Positions 43,474 to 52,875 are shown, counted from the first letter of the stretch. The stretch is DNA of 64,000 bases from Pontibacter sp. G13 (GCF_031851795.1 NZ_CP134696.1:2775001-2839000), one strand, 5' to 3'. Program-made: numbers and translations. Notes: generated from the sequence alone by a model not told the origin.

Positions 43474-44328
43474 CTATTGAATGGAATTGATCATCTCTCG
43501 AGCAGAGAGCGTGAGCTCGCTATCCTTAGATCCGGCAACCACCTGTTCCAACAATTGAAGGGATCCAGGTACATCTCCTTGCCGTGATTTGACGACAGCC
43601 AACTGATACATGGCGGGATAGTGATCAGGTGCCACTTCCAACACATGCAAAAATCTTTGAGCAGCTTTGTCGTATTGGCCCGTCTGGATAGAAAAAGTAC
43701 CCAGTCGGTAACCTGCTTCCACGTTGTCTGGATTCAACTCCAGAACTTTCCGAATCGTCAAGATGCCGTTCATTGGTTGCTTGCCGGTTACTACCAAGGC
43801 AAGACCATAGTGCAGCAATGCTTCTTCGTTGTTGGGATCAGATTCAACCAAAGGACCGAGCAACTCTACCGCACGACTTCCATACTTGGAAGCCATAGCC
43901 GTGTCGCTTGCCACATAGGACAACTCAGTCGCTTGCTGGCTCAATACACCCGCTCTCAGTCGTTTTTCAAAAGAACGATCCAGTTCAGCTGCCTCAAATG
44001 CATAATCTGCGGCATACGCAAACCGGTTTCTAGCCTGCAAAGCTACGACAATAGAGTCTAATAACCTTGACTTTTCCTCATCTTTTGCATCTGATAGTTG
44101 AGAAATCCAACCATCTAGCTGTGGATCAGGAGCCAATGCAGGCAATCCAGTGGTCTGTGAAGGGCCTGAAACCACCTCCCCAGCATTAAGCTGGGTAGGT
44201 TTTGTGGGTTCCAAATTGGTCTTGTCGGCAAAAAACAACAAGGTCAGGACCAATACTCCAGCGCCTACGATGCCCCAACGGAGTGGTGCTCCGGAGCGCT
44301 GTGAGGATGTATCGGGTCGGGTTGCCAT
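43474..44328 (-). CDS. TPR membrane protein
   Basis: A 284-residue protein: a short cytoplasmic head, one transmembrane helix (WGIVGAGVLVLTLLFF, about 18-33), then a helical domain with tetratricopeptide-like repeats: LLESDPNNEEALLHYGLAL, VLELNPDNVEAGYRLGTFSIQ and VLEVAPDHYPAMYQLAVVKSR. TPR domains hold protein partners; the partner is unknown. It lies between the HU gene (16 bp) and the 30-residue gene, so it is part of the HU-TPR-basic protein-rng cluster. Confidence 0.8.
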   Translation of the reverse strand: MATRPDTSSQRSGAPLRWGIVGAGVLVLTLLFFADKTNLEPTKPTQLNAGEVVSGPSQTTGLPALAPDPQLDGWISQLSDAKDEEKSRLLDSIVVALQARNRFAYAADYAFEAAELDRSFEKRLRAGVLSQQATELSYVASDTAMASKYGSRAVELLGPLVESDPNNEEALLHYGLALVVTGKQPMNGILTIRKVLELNPDNVEAGYRLGTFSIQTGQYDKAAQRFLHVLEVAPDHYPAMYQLAVVKSRQGDVPGSLQLLEQVVAGSKDSELTLSAREMINSIQ

Positions 44329-44344
44329 GTAATTTTCAGGTCGA

Positions 44345-44638
44345 TTAGGATACCTTGATGTCTGCGGTCTTCACCTTTTCAACGAACACCTTGGCAGGCT
44401 TGAAAGAAGGCACGTAGTGCTCAGGAATTACGATAGGTTGGTTGCGAGAAATGATTCGCCCTACCTTCTCCTTCCGATGTTTTACGACAAAACTACCGAA
44501 ACCTCTGATGTATACATTTTCTCCCGTAGCCAAAGAATTCTTCACAACGGCAAAAAATCCCTCAAGAGATGCGGAAACGTCTGCCTTGTCAATGCCCGTC
44601 TTCTGGGAGATCTCTACGATTACTTCTGCCTTAGTCAC
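44345..44638 (-). CDS. HU/IHF family DNA-binding protein
   Basis: A 97-residue histone-like protein. Typical features are MTKAEVIVEISQKTGID at the start, IRGFGSFVVKHRKEK, and the beta-arm region GRIISRNQPIVIPEHYVP ending SFKPAKVF. It bends DNA as a dimer and helps organise the nucleoid. The TPR gene follows within 16 bp; mutY is divergent on the other side. Confidence 0.93.
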   Translation of the reverse strand: MTKAEVIVEISQKTGIDKADVSASLEGFFAVVKNSLATGENVYIRGFGSFVVKHRKEKVGRIISRNQPIVIPEHYVPSFKPAKVFVEKVKTADIKVS

Positions 44639-44860
44639 GTTGTATCTAATTTACTAGTTAACAAACATTTACCCCGACTCTTAGGGGCTAGAATTGCCAC
44701 GCAAATTTAGCAGAAAGGAAACAATCACAAAACTTTTTAAGATAAAAAGCTCAGACTTATGGATTTGGAGGCCCTTCCAGAATAATTATTCCAAGCCATT
44801 TGGCCCCCTTTTAATACACGTGTTACTTTTGAGGAATATAATATCCCATTTCAAGTCAAA

Positions 44861-45892
44861 ATGCCCCAAATTGGTCCCCTCGTCGTCCAATGGTTTGCCC
44901 AAGCTGGTCGACACCTCGATTGGCGCGAAACCCGTGATCCTTACCGGATATGGGTGTCAGAAATCATTTTTCAGCAAACCCGAATCCAGCAAGGTCAAGG
45001 CTATTTCCATCGTTTCATGGAGCGCTTCCCTTCTCTGGAAATCCTCGCCGATGCAGACCTAGATGAGGTCCTCAAATACTGGGAAGGATTGGGCTATTAC
45101 AGCCGCGCAAGAAATATTCATGCTGCCGCCCATCAACTCATGGGAACCTTCGAAGGAGCATTCCCACAAACGGTCAAGGAACTTTTGGCCCTCAAAGGGG
45201 TCGGACCTTACACGGCAAGGGCCATTGGGTCATTTGCTTTTGACCTACCTGTCGGGGTTCTGGATGGAAATGTGATCAGAGTCGTAAGCCGGATGATGGC
45301 ACTGGATCTTCCAGTGGACAAACCGAAAGTAAGGGCGCTACTCCAAGAGCGAGTAGACGAATGGGCTAGTCAGGTAGACAGTCGTTCCTTCAACAACGGA
45401 ATGATGGACATTGGCTCGACCATCTGCACCCCGACCCAACCCAAATGTCCGGATTGCCCATTACTGGACCACTGCCAAGCAGCTTCTTTGGGTACCCAAA
45501 CCGAATTCCCCAAGAAGACCCCAAAGGCCAAACGGAAGGTGAAGTACTTCCACTTCTTTTTTGCCCCGAATCAGGAAGGGGAATTCCCGATCCGAAAACG
45601 ACCCGAGAAGGGATTATGGGGCGGACTGTGGGAAATTCCCAATGAAGAAGTGTCCAAAAAAGCATGGGAAAATCAGCAGACATCCATTCCTGCCGCGTAT
45701 CTCGGGCAACTCAAACACGCATTCACCCATTTTGACATGATGATCAACGTTTTCCACGTGACCCATCCAGATCATCAATGGGAGGCAGATACATTCATTC
45801 CTACCCAGAAAATTCCTATATTTGCTTTCTCCAAAGCGGTGTTGAACATCTTTGAGTTGGTAGAAAATCATGGCGAAATACGGCCTCAATAA
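44861..45892 (+). CDS. mutY: A/G-specific adenine glycosylase MutY
   Basis: A 343-residue base-excision repair enzyme that removes adenine mispaired with 8-oxoguanine. The catalytic glutamate is in VSEIIFQQTRI, the helix-hairpin-helix in LLALKGVGPYTARAIG, the catalytic aspartate in VLDGNVIRVVSRM, and an iron-sulfur cluster is bound by C189, C196, C199 and C205 (C-X6-C-X2-C-X5-C). The C-terminal NUDIX-like domain, which reads 8-oxoguanine, follows. The last 23 bp overlap the ssb start, so the two are coupled. The order mutY-ssb-gldE-gldD is known from gliding Bacteroidota. Confidence 0.95.
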   Translation: MPQIGPLVVQWFAQAGRHLDWRETRDPYRIWVSEIIFQQTRIQQGQGYFHRFMERFPSLEILADADLDEVLKYWEGLGYYSRARNIHAAAHQLMGTFEGAFPQTVKELLALKGVGPYTARAIGSFAFDLPVGVLDGNVIRVVSRMMALDLPVDKPKVRALLQERVDEWASQVDSRSFNNGMMDIGSTICTPTQPKCPDCPLLDHCQAASLGTQTEFPKKTPKAKRKVKYFHFFFAPNQEGEFPIRKRPEKGLWGGLWEIPNEEVSKKAWENQQTSIPAAYLGQLKHAFTHFDMMINVFHVTHPDHQWEADTFIPTQKIPIFAFSKAVLNIFELVENHGEIRPQ

Positions 45893-46421
45893 GGTTACCC
45901 TCATCGGTAATCTGGGCGCAGACCCCGAAATCAAATATCTCGATCAAGGCATTCCATTTGCCAATATCCGGATTGCTTGTACGGAATCCTTCCGCGATCG
46001 AAATGGCGGAAATCGTGATCACACAGAATGGGTCAACGTAACCGTATGGCGTGGACAAGCTGAAGTAGTGGGCAAATTTTGTCGCAAGGGTTCCACCGTT
46101 TGCGTAGAAGGGCGTCTTCGTACCAGAAGTTGGCAAACACCAGAAGGTGAAACTCGCTACCGTACAGAAGTGGAAGCTACGCGGGTGATCCTGCTCGACG
46201 GAAGACCACAACAACAGCCCTTCAATCAGCCAGTTGCCCAGTCCCAACCCACTCAACAGATGGGCTACCCACAACAGCAACCCAATACCCAGGTTCCTCC
46301 CACACAGCCACCTGCACACACGGGATACCAACAGCAACCTCCTGCGACGAATCATCCGTCCCAACCAAACACCCAAATACCCAATCAACATCTGGCCAAA
46401 GAAGAAGACCTCCCTTTCTAG
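45870..46421 (+). CDS. ssb: Single-stranded DNA-binding protein
   Basis: A 183-residue SSB. The OB-fold domain (about 1-110) has LNKVTLIGNLGADPE, TEWVNVTVWRGQAEVVGKF and GRLRTRSWQTPEG. Then come a proline/glutamine-rich linker (about 115-170) and the acidic partner-binding tip EEDLPF at the end. It coats single-stranded DNA during replication and repair. The ATG lies within mutY, overlapping by 23 bp, and gldE begins 42 bp downstream. Confidence 0.95.
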   Translation: MAKYGLNKVTLIGNLGADPEIKYLDQGIPFANIRIACTESFRDRNGGNRDHTEWVNVTVWRGQAEVVGKFCRKGSTVCVEGRLRTRSWQTPEGETRYRTEVEATRVILLDGRPQQQPFNQPVAQSQPTQQMGYPQQQPNTQVPPTQPPAHTGYQQQPPATNHPSQPNTQIPNQHLAKEEDLPF

Positions 46422-46463
46422 GAAGGCGCCAGAATTGGTAAGTTTCATTTAACCCAATCATCC

Positions 46464-47825
46464 GTGGACCCTGACCCTGGGAATTTTTTGCTTTCCTTCA
46501 CCATCCTCGATGCATGGCCACTCACTGGCCCGCAAATGCTACAGATCGGCGCTTTCATTGTGCTGATCGTGCTTTCGTTTATGGCATCTGGCGCCGAGGT
46601 AGCCTATTTCTCCCTCACCAAACCCGAAATTGACGAGTTCAAGGAAGCTGACAAACCAGAAGGCAAGCGAGTCTGGAACCTCATTTCCGAGCCTAAAAAG
46701 CTGCTCGCCACCATCCTGATTACCAACAACTTCGTCAACGTAGCCGCCATCTTGGTTGCTTCTGCCTTCCTCCGCGATCTTCCAGGAAGGGCAGATTGGA
46801 ATCCTCAATTTGCCGCGCTAATCGAAGTCGTAGTGATCACAGCCTTGTTGCTTTTCTTTGGTGAAATCATTCCCAAGGTATTCGCAGCCAAAAATAGAAT
46901 CACCCTCGTCAAGCTGCTTTCCTGGCCACTTTGGCTCCTCAAGAAACTCCTGTCCCCATTGGCACAAATGCTCATCCGGGGAACCAGCATCGTGGAAAAA
47001 AGGGTCAAACTCAAAGAGGAACAAGTATCACTTGACGACCTCAGACATGCGATTTCCTTGACATCGGGTGGAAAAGCAGAAGAAACGGAAGAAGAGGAAA
47101 ACGGCAACGATGAGATCCTCAAGGGCATCGTCAACTTCTCCAATATCGCCGTCAAAAGCGTCATGCGTGCTCGTGTGAATGTGATCGCAGTGGATATTTC
47201 CATGCCGTTTCAAGAGCTGCTGGACTTCATCCGCGAGAATAATTATTCGCGCTTGCCAGTGTACGACACTCATTTGGACAATATCAAAGGCTTGCTCCAT
47301 GTAAAGGATTTGCTCCCCTATCTCAAGGAAGACAGCAAGCCTTTCAAATTTGAAGATATTCTCCGGGATGCCTATTTCATTCCGGAAAGCAAGAAAATCG
47401 ATACGTTGCTGGAAGAATTTAAGACCCAGCATCTCCATATGGCCATCGTAGTGGACGAATTTGGCGGAACCGCTGGAATCGTGACGCTAGAAGATGTCAT
47501 CGAGGAAATCTTCGGGGAAATCAACGACGAGTTCGACAGCCAAGACTGGGTGTACTCCAAGCTCTCTGACGACACCTACATTTTCGAAGGGCGCATTTCC
47601 TTGAATGATGTCCGGAAAATTGTGGGATTGGACGAGGATGTATTTGAAGATGCCAGGGGGGACAACGATAGTCTCGGTGGTCTTATCCTCGAGCTTCACG
47701 GAAAGATCCCAGCGGTTGGTGAAATCATCACCTACAAGCATTATCAATTGCACGTAGAAGCCGTGAGCAAAAAACGTATCACCATGGTCAAGTTCGTGAT
47801 CATGGCCCAAGAACTCAGCGAGTAG
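46464..47825 (+). CDS. gldE: GldE, gliding/T9SS-associated CNNM-CBS membrane protein
   Basis: A 453-residue protein read from a GTG at 46464. A DUF21/CNNM membrane region (about 25-190) with several helices (FIVLIVLSFMASGAEVAYFS, LATILITNNFVNVAAILV, VVVITALLLFFGEIIPKV) is followed by two CBS domains (MRARVNVIAVDI; LVKDLLPYL-like; HLHMAIVVDEFGGTAGIVTL) and a C-terminal CorC/HlyC domain. GldE is required for gliding in Flavobacterium johnsoniae, and its location before gldD and after mutY-ssb supports the name. It is thought to support T9SS assembly or ion balance at the inner membrane; the exact task is unknown. Confidence 0.88.
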   Translation: MDPDPGNFLLSFTILDAWPLTGPQMLQIGAFIVLIVLSFMASGAEVAYFSLTKPEIDEFKEADKPEGKRVWNLISEPKKLLATILITNNFVNVAAILVASAFLRDLPGRADWNPQFAALIEVVVITALLLFFGEIIPKVFAAKNRITLVKLLSWPLWLLKKLLSPLAQMLIRGTSIVEKRVKLKEEQVSLDDLRHAISLTSGGKAEETEEEENGNDEILKGIVNFSNIAVKSVMRARVNVIAVDISMPFQELLDFIRENNYSRLPVYDTHLDNIKGLLHVKDLLPYLKEDSKPFKFEDILRDAYFIPESKKIDTLLEEFKTQHLHMAIVVDEFGGTAGIVTLEDVIEEIFGEINDEFDSQDWVYSKLSDDTYIFEGRISLNDVRKIVGLDEDVFEDARGDNDSLGGLILELHGKIPAVGEIITYKHYQLHVEAVSKKRITMVKFVIMAQELSE

Positions 47826-47830
47826 ATTCC

Positions 47831-48442
47831 ATGCCTACATTCTCCCAAATTCGCCCTTTGGCTATTTTTGGCCTTTTCATTCTGAGTGTCTCAGCCTTTT
47901 TCGGGTGCGAATCATACGAGCCTTATCCACGGCCTTACGGCTTTCACAGGATAGATCTGCCTGCTGTTGCGGATCGGGTCTACACTCAGTACAGCAGCAA
48001 AGATTGCCCATTTACCTTCGAATACCCCAGTTACGCGGTTCCCAAACAGAAGCATCGGGACTCCTGTGATGTAGATATTCGCTTCGAGGACAATCAATTG
48101 GATTGGTTCTTCACCTACCGATTCGATCCAGCGGGAAATGCACAGGGAAGGCAATATGAAGATTATCGCCGACTGATCTACAAACACAGCAAAAAGGCCA
48201 CGCAGATCACGGAGACGCCCATTCAATTGGGAAATGCCCAAGGCATCATGTTCGAGATTTATGGAAATGTCGGTACGCCTGCTCAATTATTCCTCTACGA
48301 TTCCACCCAGCAGCACTATCTCATGGTAGCCTGCTACTTCGAAACGGCCTTGAAAAACGACTCCCTGGCTCCGGTCATTCAATACATGAAGGAGGAGCTA
48401 CAGCACATGGCGGGATCAATTGATTGGGAACCGCAATCCTAA
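47831..48442 (+). CDS. gldD: Gliding motility lipoprotein GldD
   Basis: A 203-residue lipoprotein (signal LAIFGLFILSVSAFFGC, lipidated cysteine at about C26) with the GldD signature YEPYPRPYGFHRIDLPA right after the signal, then CPFTFEYPSYA and FFTYRFDPAGNAQGR. GldD is needed for gliding and T9SS-dependent secretion in Bacteroidota. It follows gldE by 5 bp and overlaps the convergent Fur-like gene by 4 bp at the end. The cysteine-rich start of the mature part could form disulfides. Confidence 0.9.
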   Translation: MPTFSQIRPLAIFGLFILSVSAFFGCESYEPYPRPYGFHRIDLPAVADRVYTQYSSKDCPFTFEYPSYAVPKQKHRDSCDVDIRFEDNQLDWFFTYRFDPAGNAQGRQYEDYRRLIYKHSKKATQITETPIQLGNAQGIMFEIYGNVGTPAQLFLYDSTQQHYLMVACYFETALKNDSLAPVIQYMKEELQHMAGSIDWEPQS

Positions 48443-48852
48443 CGGCATTTTGGGCAAAGGCCCTGAAGCAACATATTGACTTCTTGAAGCTGATACCCTT
48501 CCGGTAGGGCAACGGCGGGAATTTTCACCTCATCAACGCAGGTAGTATCTCCACATTGGAGGCATTTGAAGTGGACGTGATCGTGATGGTGAGATCCGTC
48601 AGAGCATTGCGGGGAGCAAATGGCATATTTCATCACGCCCTCATTGTCGAGGACTTTATGGATAATCCCTTTGTCCAAAAAGGAAGACAAGTTCCGGTAA
48701 ATCGTTACCCGATCACAAGGCCCCTTCATCGCAGATTCTATTTCCCGTTGGCTCATGGCATTGGAGTGTTGCATGAGCACCTGCAACATATCTGCGCGGC
48801 TCGGGGTGAATCTCAAAGCGTGGTGCTTCAGAAATTGTCTCAAATCCTCCAT
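48439..48852 (-). CDS. Fur-family transcriptional regulator
   Basis: From the ATG at 48852 this is 137 residues: a winged helix with RFTPSRADMLQVLMQHSNAM and CDRVTIYRNLSSFLDKGIIH, then a metal-sensing domain with HHHDHVHF (88-95). The structural zinc cysteines C97/C100 and C133/C136 (CPKC near the end) are present. Fur relatives sense iron, zinc or peroxide; the class cannot be decided here, although the histidine-rich motif is compatible with any. The frame extends upstream to 49107 but loses family similarity. It overlaps gldD by 4 bp in convergent orientation. hslU is divergent. Confidence 0.85.
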   Translation of the reverse strand: MEDLRQFLKHHALRFTPSRADMLQVLMQHSNAMSQREIESAMKGPCDRVTIYRNLSSFLDKGIIHKVLDNEGVMKYAICSPQCSDGSHHHDHVHFKCLQCGDTTCVDEVKIPAVALPEGYQLQEVNMLLQGLCPKCR

Positions 48853-48990
48853 GATACAAAGATAGTAATTTTTGAACCTAGAAGCTGAAAGGTGGTTCAA
48901 TCGTACGAACGAATCAGGAAAGATGATTCTGGCGCCTTTCCACAACTTACCCGGTAGCCTTACAGTAAGAAAAACTCTGTAGCAGATATT

Positions 48991-49024
48991 TTTGCACAAG
49001 ATGCATCCGTTTTTGCTACCTTTA
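48991..49024 (+). promoter_or_regulatory. Candidate hslU promoter
   Basis: TTTG (48991-48994), 22 nt, then TACCTTTA (49017-49024) gives a plausible Bacteroidota promoter with one mismatch, 27 nt before the ATG at 49052. A perfect TAnnTTTG (TATTTTTG) also occurs at 48987-48994 but has no good -33 partner. Confidence 0.4.
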
Positions 49025-49051
49025 AGATTAGCAATATTGATTAGCAGGTAC

Positions 49052-50449
49052 ATGGAAAATACCCTCACTCCAGCTCGGATTGTCAAGGAATTGGACAAGT
49101 ATATCATCGGTCAGGCAGAAGCCAAAAAGGCCGTGGCCATCGCCTTAAGAAACCGCTGGAGAAGACTCAACGCTCGCGAGGACATTCGCAAGGAAATCAT
49201 TCCCAACAATATCATGATGATCGGGCCGACCGGAGTCGGAAAGACAGAAGTTGCCCGAAGACTCGCACAATTGGCCCAAGCGCCATTCGTGAAGGTTGAA
49301 GCCTCCAAATTTACAGAGGTCGGATATGTGGGCCGCGATGTCGAAAGCATGATCCGCGATCTCGTCGAGCAGGCCGTCAATATGGTACGCGCCGAACAAA
49401 AAGAACAAGTCCGTGCGGCAGCTCGCGAAACAGCCGATGAGTTGATCCTCGATATCCTCATCCCACCTGTTGCACAGCCCCGCCCTACTTCTCCATTCAA
49501 TCGTGAGAAATCCGATGATATTGGATATAAAAGCGCTCAGGTAGAATCCTACTCGGACTCCGAACTGAATGAGCGAACTCGCGAAAAATTCCGCGAAAAA
49601 CTCAAAAACGGAGAACTCGAAGATCGCAAGATCGAAGTGGAAGTCACCATGCCTTCACACAATGTCCAGGTCGTAGGTCCCATGGGCATGGACGGAATGG
49701 ATGGCTTGCAGGACATGCTCAGCGGCATGATCCCCAAAAAGAAGAAGAACCGCAAAATGACCGTCGCCGAAGCGCGCGAGCATTTTGTCGAGGAAGAAGC
49801 CTCTCGGATGATCGACATGGATTCCGTCACCCGAGATGCCATCGAGCGGGCGTCCAACTCCGGTATCGTATTCATTGATGAGGTGGACAAAGTAGCGGTT
49901 TCTGCCGGTGCCAAAGGTGGCCCAGATGTCTCTCGCCAAGGCGTGCAGCGAGATCTGCTGCCCATCGTCGAAGGCTCGGTTGTGAATACCAAGCACGGGA
50001 GCATCAAGACCGACCATATTCTGTTCATCGCAGCAGGCGCATTTCATGTAGCCAAACCTTCTGACTTGATTCCAGAGCTTCAGGGTCGGTTTCCCATTCG
50101 GGTGGAACTGAACTCGCTGACCAAGGAAGATTTCGTCAAGATCCTCACTCAGCCGAGAAACGCACTCACCAAGCAGTACCAAGCGCTGCTGGAAAGCGAG
50201 GAAATCGAACTGCAATTCGAGGAGCCTGCGATTGACCTCATGGCAGAAATGGCTTTCTCCGTCAATCAGGAGGTGGAAAATATCGGTGCCCGTCGGTTGC
50301 ATACCATCATGAGCAATCTCCTTCAGGATATCTTGTTCGATGTACCAGACAACACGGATACGAAGAGCTTTACGGTGACTCGCGATTTCGTCGAGTCCAA
50401 ACTCAGCGGAATGGTCCACCGCAAGGATCTTAGCCAGTATATCCTGTAA
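49052..50449 (+). CDS. hslU: ATPase subunit HslU (ClpY)
   Basis: From the ATG at 49052 this is 465 residues. Features are VKELDKYIIGQAEAKKAV, Walker A GPTGVGKT (58-65), an inserted I domain (about 110-240), Walker B IVFIDEVDKV, and LIPELQGRFPIRVEL. The C-terminal tail DLSQYIL inserts into HslV. HslU unfolds proteins for the HslV peptidase. hslV is not adjacent on either side here, although in many bacteria the two are neighbours. A bidirectional terminator follows, and a promoter-like sequence precedes the start. Confidence 0.95.
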   Translation: MENTLTPARIVKELDKYIIGQAEAKKAVAIALRNRWRRLNAREDIRKEIIPNNIMMIGPTGVGKTEVARRLAQLAQAPFVKVEASKFTEVGYVGRDVESMIRDLVEQAVNMVRAEQKEQVRAAARETADELILDILIPPVAQPRPTSPFNREKSDDIGYKSAQVESYSDSELNERTREKFREKLKNGELEDRKIEVEVTMPSHNVQVVGPMGMDGMDGLQDMLSGMIPKKKKNRKMTVAEAREHFVEEEASRMIDMDSVTRDAIERASNSGIVFIDEVDKVAVSAGAKGGPDVSRQGVQRDLLPIVEGSVVNTKHGSIKTDHILFIAAGAFHVAKPSDLIPELQGRFPIRVELNSLTKEDFVKILTQPRNALTKQYQALLESEEIELQFEEPAIDLMAEMAFSVNQEVENIGARRLHTIMSNLLQDILFDVPDNTDTKSFTVTRDFVESKLSGMVHRKDLSQYIL

Positions 50450-50464
50450 TTCCATTCCTATCAT

Positions 50465-50504
50465 ACAAAAACGGCCATCTCCTTCCGGAAATGGCCGTTT
50501 TTGT
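50465..50504. terminator. Bidirectional terminator after hslU
   Basis: ACAAAAACGGCCAT (50465-50478) pairs perfectly with ATGGCCGTTTTTGT (50491-50504), 15 bp past the hslU stop. It also serves the convergent DUF4835 gene (stop at 50520). Confidence 0.9.
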
Positions 50505-50519
50505 ATCTATCTCGCAAAA

Positions 50520-51431
50520 TTAGTTATTCATGATCTTGTTGTAGTCTCCCATGTTTTGGGCATCCAGCTCTTGCATGATGGCGACGAATTCCTTCTTGTC
50601 ATTGGCAAATCCATTCTCGAAGACCTTGATCAACTCCTTCCGCTTGGCATCGAGGAAATTTCGACTCAGGATCAAAAGCGGATTCTGGAGGGTAAGGTTC
50701 TTCATGTCCTTCAAGGCAGCCAAAATCCCCTTTCTTCCACGACCGGGGTCAGACTCCATGAGATCCAAGCCCTGACGGTGATATTTGTACATCGCCGCAT
50801 GAAAAGCACTGTATCGGTTATTGGTCAGGTTTTCGGAAAGCCAGTAGCGATTTCGTTGGCTTTCATTGGACTTCCAGCCTGCTTCTGGAGATTGACTCGC
50901 AGCAAGCTGATTGATTTCCAACGCCTTCCGATAGAATGGATTCCCACCCGAAGCCAGATACGTGTCGTGATCGATTCCCACAATCACAAATGCATAGAAA
51001 TCCAGCAAAGCGGTCAAGTTGTCCGTAAAGGAATTCTCTGTGTAAATCAGGGAAGAATATGGGACGTAGTTGAAGTTGAAGCGATCGTCTGCCAAGTTGG
51101 CAATGACCGTTTCGTAGGTGCTATTGTAGGTAGGACGAAACACCTGCAGGTTCATCTGGCAGGTGAAATAGTCTGGCGAAGGGCGTTCCATGACGATGAT
51201 CTGCAGATTGCAGCGGATGCGTTCGTACGCCTCATAGCTATCATCCGTCCACTTGGTGAAATTCATGTAGTCCGAGATTACCTTCTGCATGTCTTCGAAT
51301 ACAGAACGGTCTCCGGATATCCGGCTTGCATCCACAGAGACATTGCACAGCAATTCCTGCGCATTCAACTGTCCCCAGCCCAACATCCATACAGTGAGTA
51401 TGGTCCAGCGTATCCAACCTAATTTCTTCAT
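50520..51431 (-). CDS. DUF4835 family secreted protein
   Basis: A 303-residue protein with a signal peptide (about 1-25, ending LNAQ) and no other known motif. The pattern LCNVSVDASRISGDRSVFEDM, MNLQVFRPTYNSTYETVIAN and FNYVPYSSLIYTENSFTDNLTALLDFYAFVIVG is characteristic of DUF4835, a Bacteroidota envelope family of unknown function. It lies directly after coaBC, as usual in this phylum. The bamD, omega and coaBC genes upstream on the same strand mark a conserved block. Predicted soluble periplasmic or outer-membrane-associated protein. Confidence 0.88.
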   Translation of the reverse strand: MKKLGWIRWTILTVWMLGWGQLNAQELLCNVSVDASRISGDRSVFEDMQKVISDYMNFTKWTDDSYEAYERIRCNLQIIVMERPSPDYFTCQMNLQVFRPTYNSTYETVIANLADDRFNFNYVPYSSLIYTENSFTDNLTALLDFYAFVIVGIDHDTYLASGGNPFYRKALEINQLAASQSPEAGWKSNESQRNRYWLSENLTNNRYSAFHAAMYKYHRQGLDLMESDPGRGRKGILAALKDMKNLTLQNPLLILSRNFLDAKRKELIKVFENGFANDKKEFVAIMQELDAQNMGDYNKIMNN

Positions 51432-51503
51432 GCGTTTCTCGGGTTATCTGAAGTTGAAATTCGAACATTCTGACTGGAATCGCAAGGGCATTCCAGTCCC
51501 CCC

Positions 51504-52715
51504 TTAAACTGATTCCTGCCCCACCATCCAAGCGATGGCCTGCTGGAGGATTCCCACGGCAATTTCCTGCTTGGAAGCCAAAGGAAGAGGCGTTTTCTTC
51601 AAATTGCGGTCGATTATGGTCACTTGATTGGTGTCATGCCCAAATCCAGCGCCCTTGTCGTTGAGGGAATTCAGGACGATGAGATCCAAATTCTTGCGCT
51701 TCAATTTCCCTTCGGCATTGGCCTGCTCATTTTGGGTTTCCAATGCAAATCCCACCAAAGTCTGATCTTCTCGCTTGATCGCACCAACGGATTTCAAAAT
51801 ATCATGGGTCCGTTTCAGTGGAATAGAAAGGTCCCCGTCCCCCTTTTTCATCTTCTGATCAGCTACGGTAGCCGGCGTGTAATCAGCCACAGCAGCCGAA
51901 AAAATCATCAAATCCTGATTGGCTGCAACTGCATGAACCGCTTGGTACATATCCTCTGCAGTTCTCGCAACGATCCGATTAACACCTCTCGGTTCTTCCA
52001 AATGGGTATAGCCGGACACCAGCGTTACAGTTGCCCCCATGTAGGCGGCCTGTTCTGCTAAAGCATATCCCATCTTGCCGGTCGAGCGATTGGTGAGAAA
52101 TCGAACCGGGTCGAGTGGTTCTTGCGTGGGACCAGCAGTAATCAGGACGTGTTTCCCTGCTAAAGGCTTTGGAAGTAAAGCGTCAAAATGAGCCGCGACA
52201 GCTTCCAGAATTTCCTCTGGTTCCAGCAGTCTTCCCTTTCCCAGCAAGCCACTTGCATGATAGCCTGAACCTGTGTCCAGTACAATCCGGCCATCGCCTT
52301 CCAGCACCTTGAGATTGGCTTGGGTACGAGGGTGGGAAAACATATCCACGTCCATGGCGGGTGCTACCATGACCGGGCATTTGGCAGCCATGTAGACCGC
52401 CAGCAAGGCATTGTCGCAAATCCCATGAGCCATCTTTGCGAGGGTATTGGTGGTAGCTGGTGCGACGACCATCAAATCCGCCCAATTTCCCCAATCGACA
52501 TGCTCGGACCAGTTTTCATCCCAGAGTCCCTTGAAGACCGGAGTCCCTGCAAGAGAGCTGAAAGTGAGCGATCCGACGAATTGCTCGGTTGAGGGCGTGA
52601 TCACGACCTTGACCTCTGCGCCAGCCTTTTGGAGGAGGCGGAGGAGAATAACGGCCTTGTATGCAGCGATGCTCCCGGATACTCCGAGGATGATGCGCTT
52701 TCCGTTGAGATTCAT
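51504..52715 (-). CDS. coaBC: Bifunctional CoaBC (phosphopantothenoylcysteine synthetase/decarboxylase)
   Basis: A 403-residue two-domain enzyme of coenzyme A synthesis. The N-terminal flavin-binding CoaC half (1 to about 185) has GVSGSIAAYKAVILLRLL, a catalytic-loop APATTNTLAKMAHGI and PAMDVDM, where E. coli has PAMN. The E. coli flap cysteine (ACG) appears as serine here (ASGLLGKGRL). The C-terminal CoaB half has VLITAGPTQEPLDPVRFLTN, SAAVADY and the KMKKG loop. It joins phosphopantothenate and cysteine, then decarboxylates the product. It lies downstream of the omega gene, separated by a hairpin, and upstream of DUF4835. Confidence 0.93.
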   Translation of the reverse strand: MNLNGKRIILGVSGSIAAYKAVILLRLLQKAGAEVKVVITPSTEQFVGSLTFSSLAGTPVFKGLWDENWSEHVDWGNWADLMVVAPATTNTLAKMAHGICDNALLAVYMAAKCPVMVAPAMDVDMFSHPRTQANLKVLEGDGRIVLDTGSGYHASGLLGKGRLLEPEEILEAVAAHFDALLPKPLAGKHVLITAGPTQEPLDPVRFLTNRSTGKMGYALAEQAAYMGATVTLVSGYTHLEEPRGVNRIVARTAEDMYQAVHAVAANQDLMIFSAAVADYTPATVADQKMKKGDGDLSIPLKRTHDILKSVGAIKREDQTLVGFALETQNEQANAEGKLKRKNLDLIVLNSLNDKGAGFGHDTNQVTIIDRNLKKTPLPLASKQEIAVGILQQAIAWMVGQESV

Positions 52716-52822
52716 TGCTCTTGTGAATTTGGCGAGGGGTAGTAGCAGACATTCCCATGTGGGCTTTCATTCGCCTAGTGAAGCTACTTTCGATTTTATA
52801 TGGAGACGAATACCCTAGATAC

Positions 52823-52848
52823 AAAAATAGCGAGCCCAACGGACTCGC
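52823..52848 (-). terminator. Probable terminator of the omega-subunit gene
   Basis: GCGAG (52830-52834) pairs with CTCGC (52844-52848). On the reverse strand it is followed by TATTTTTGT. It lies between the omega and coaBC genes, so coaBC may need its own promoter. Confidence 0.55.
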
Positions 52849-52875
52849 CAATTCAGTATGCATCAGGAATACATG

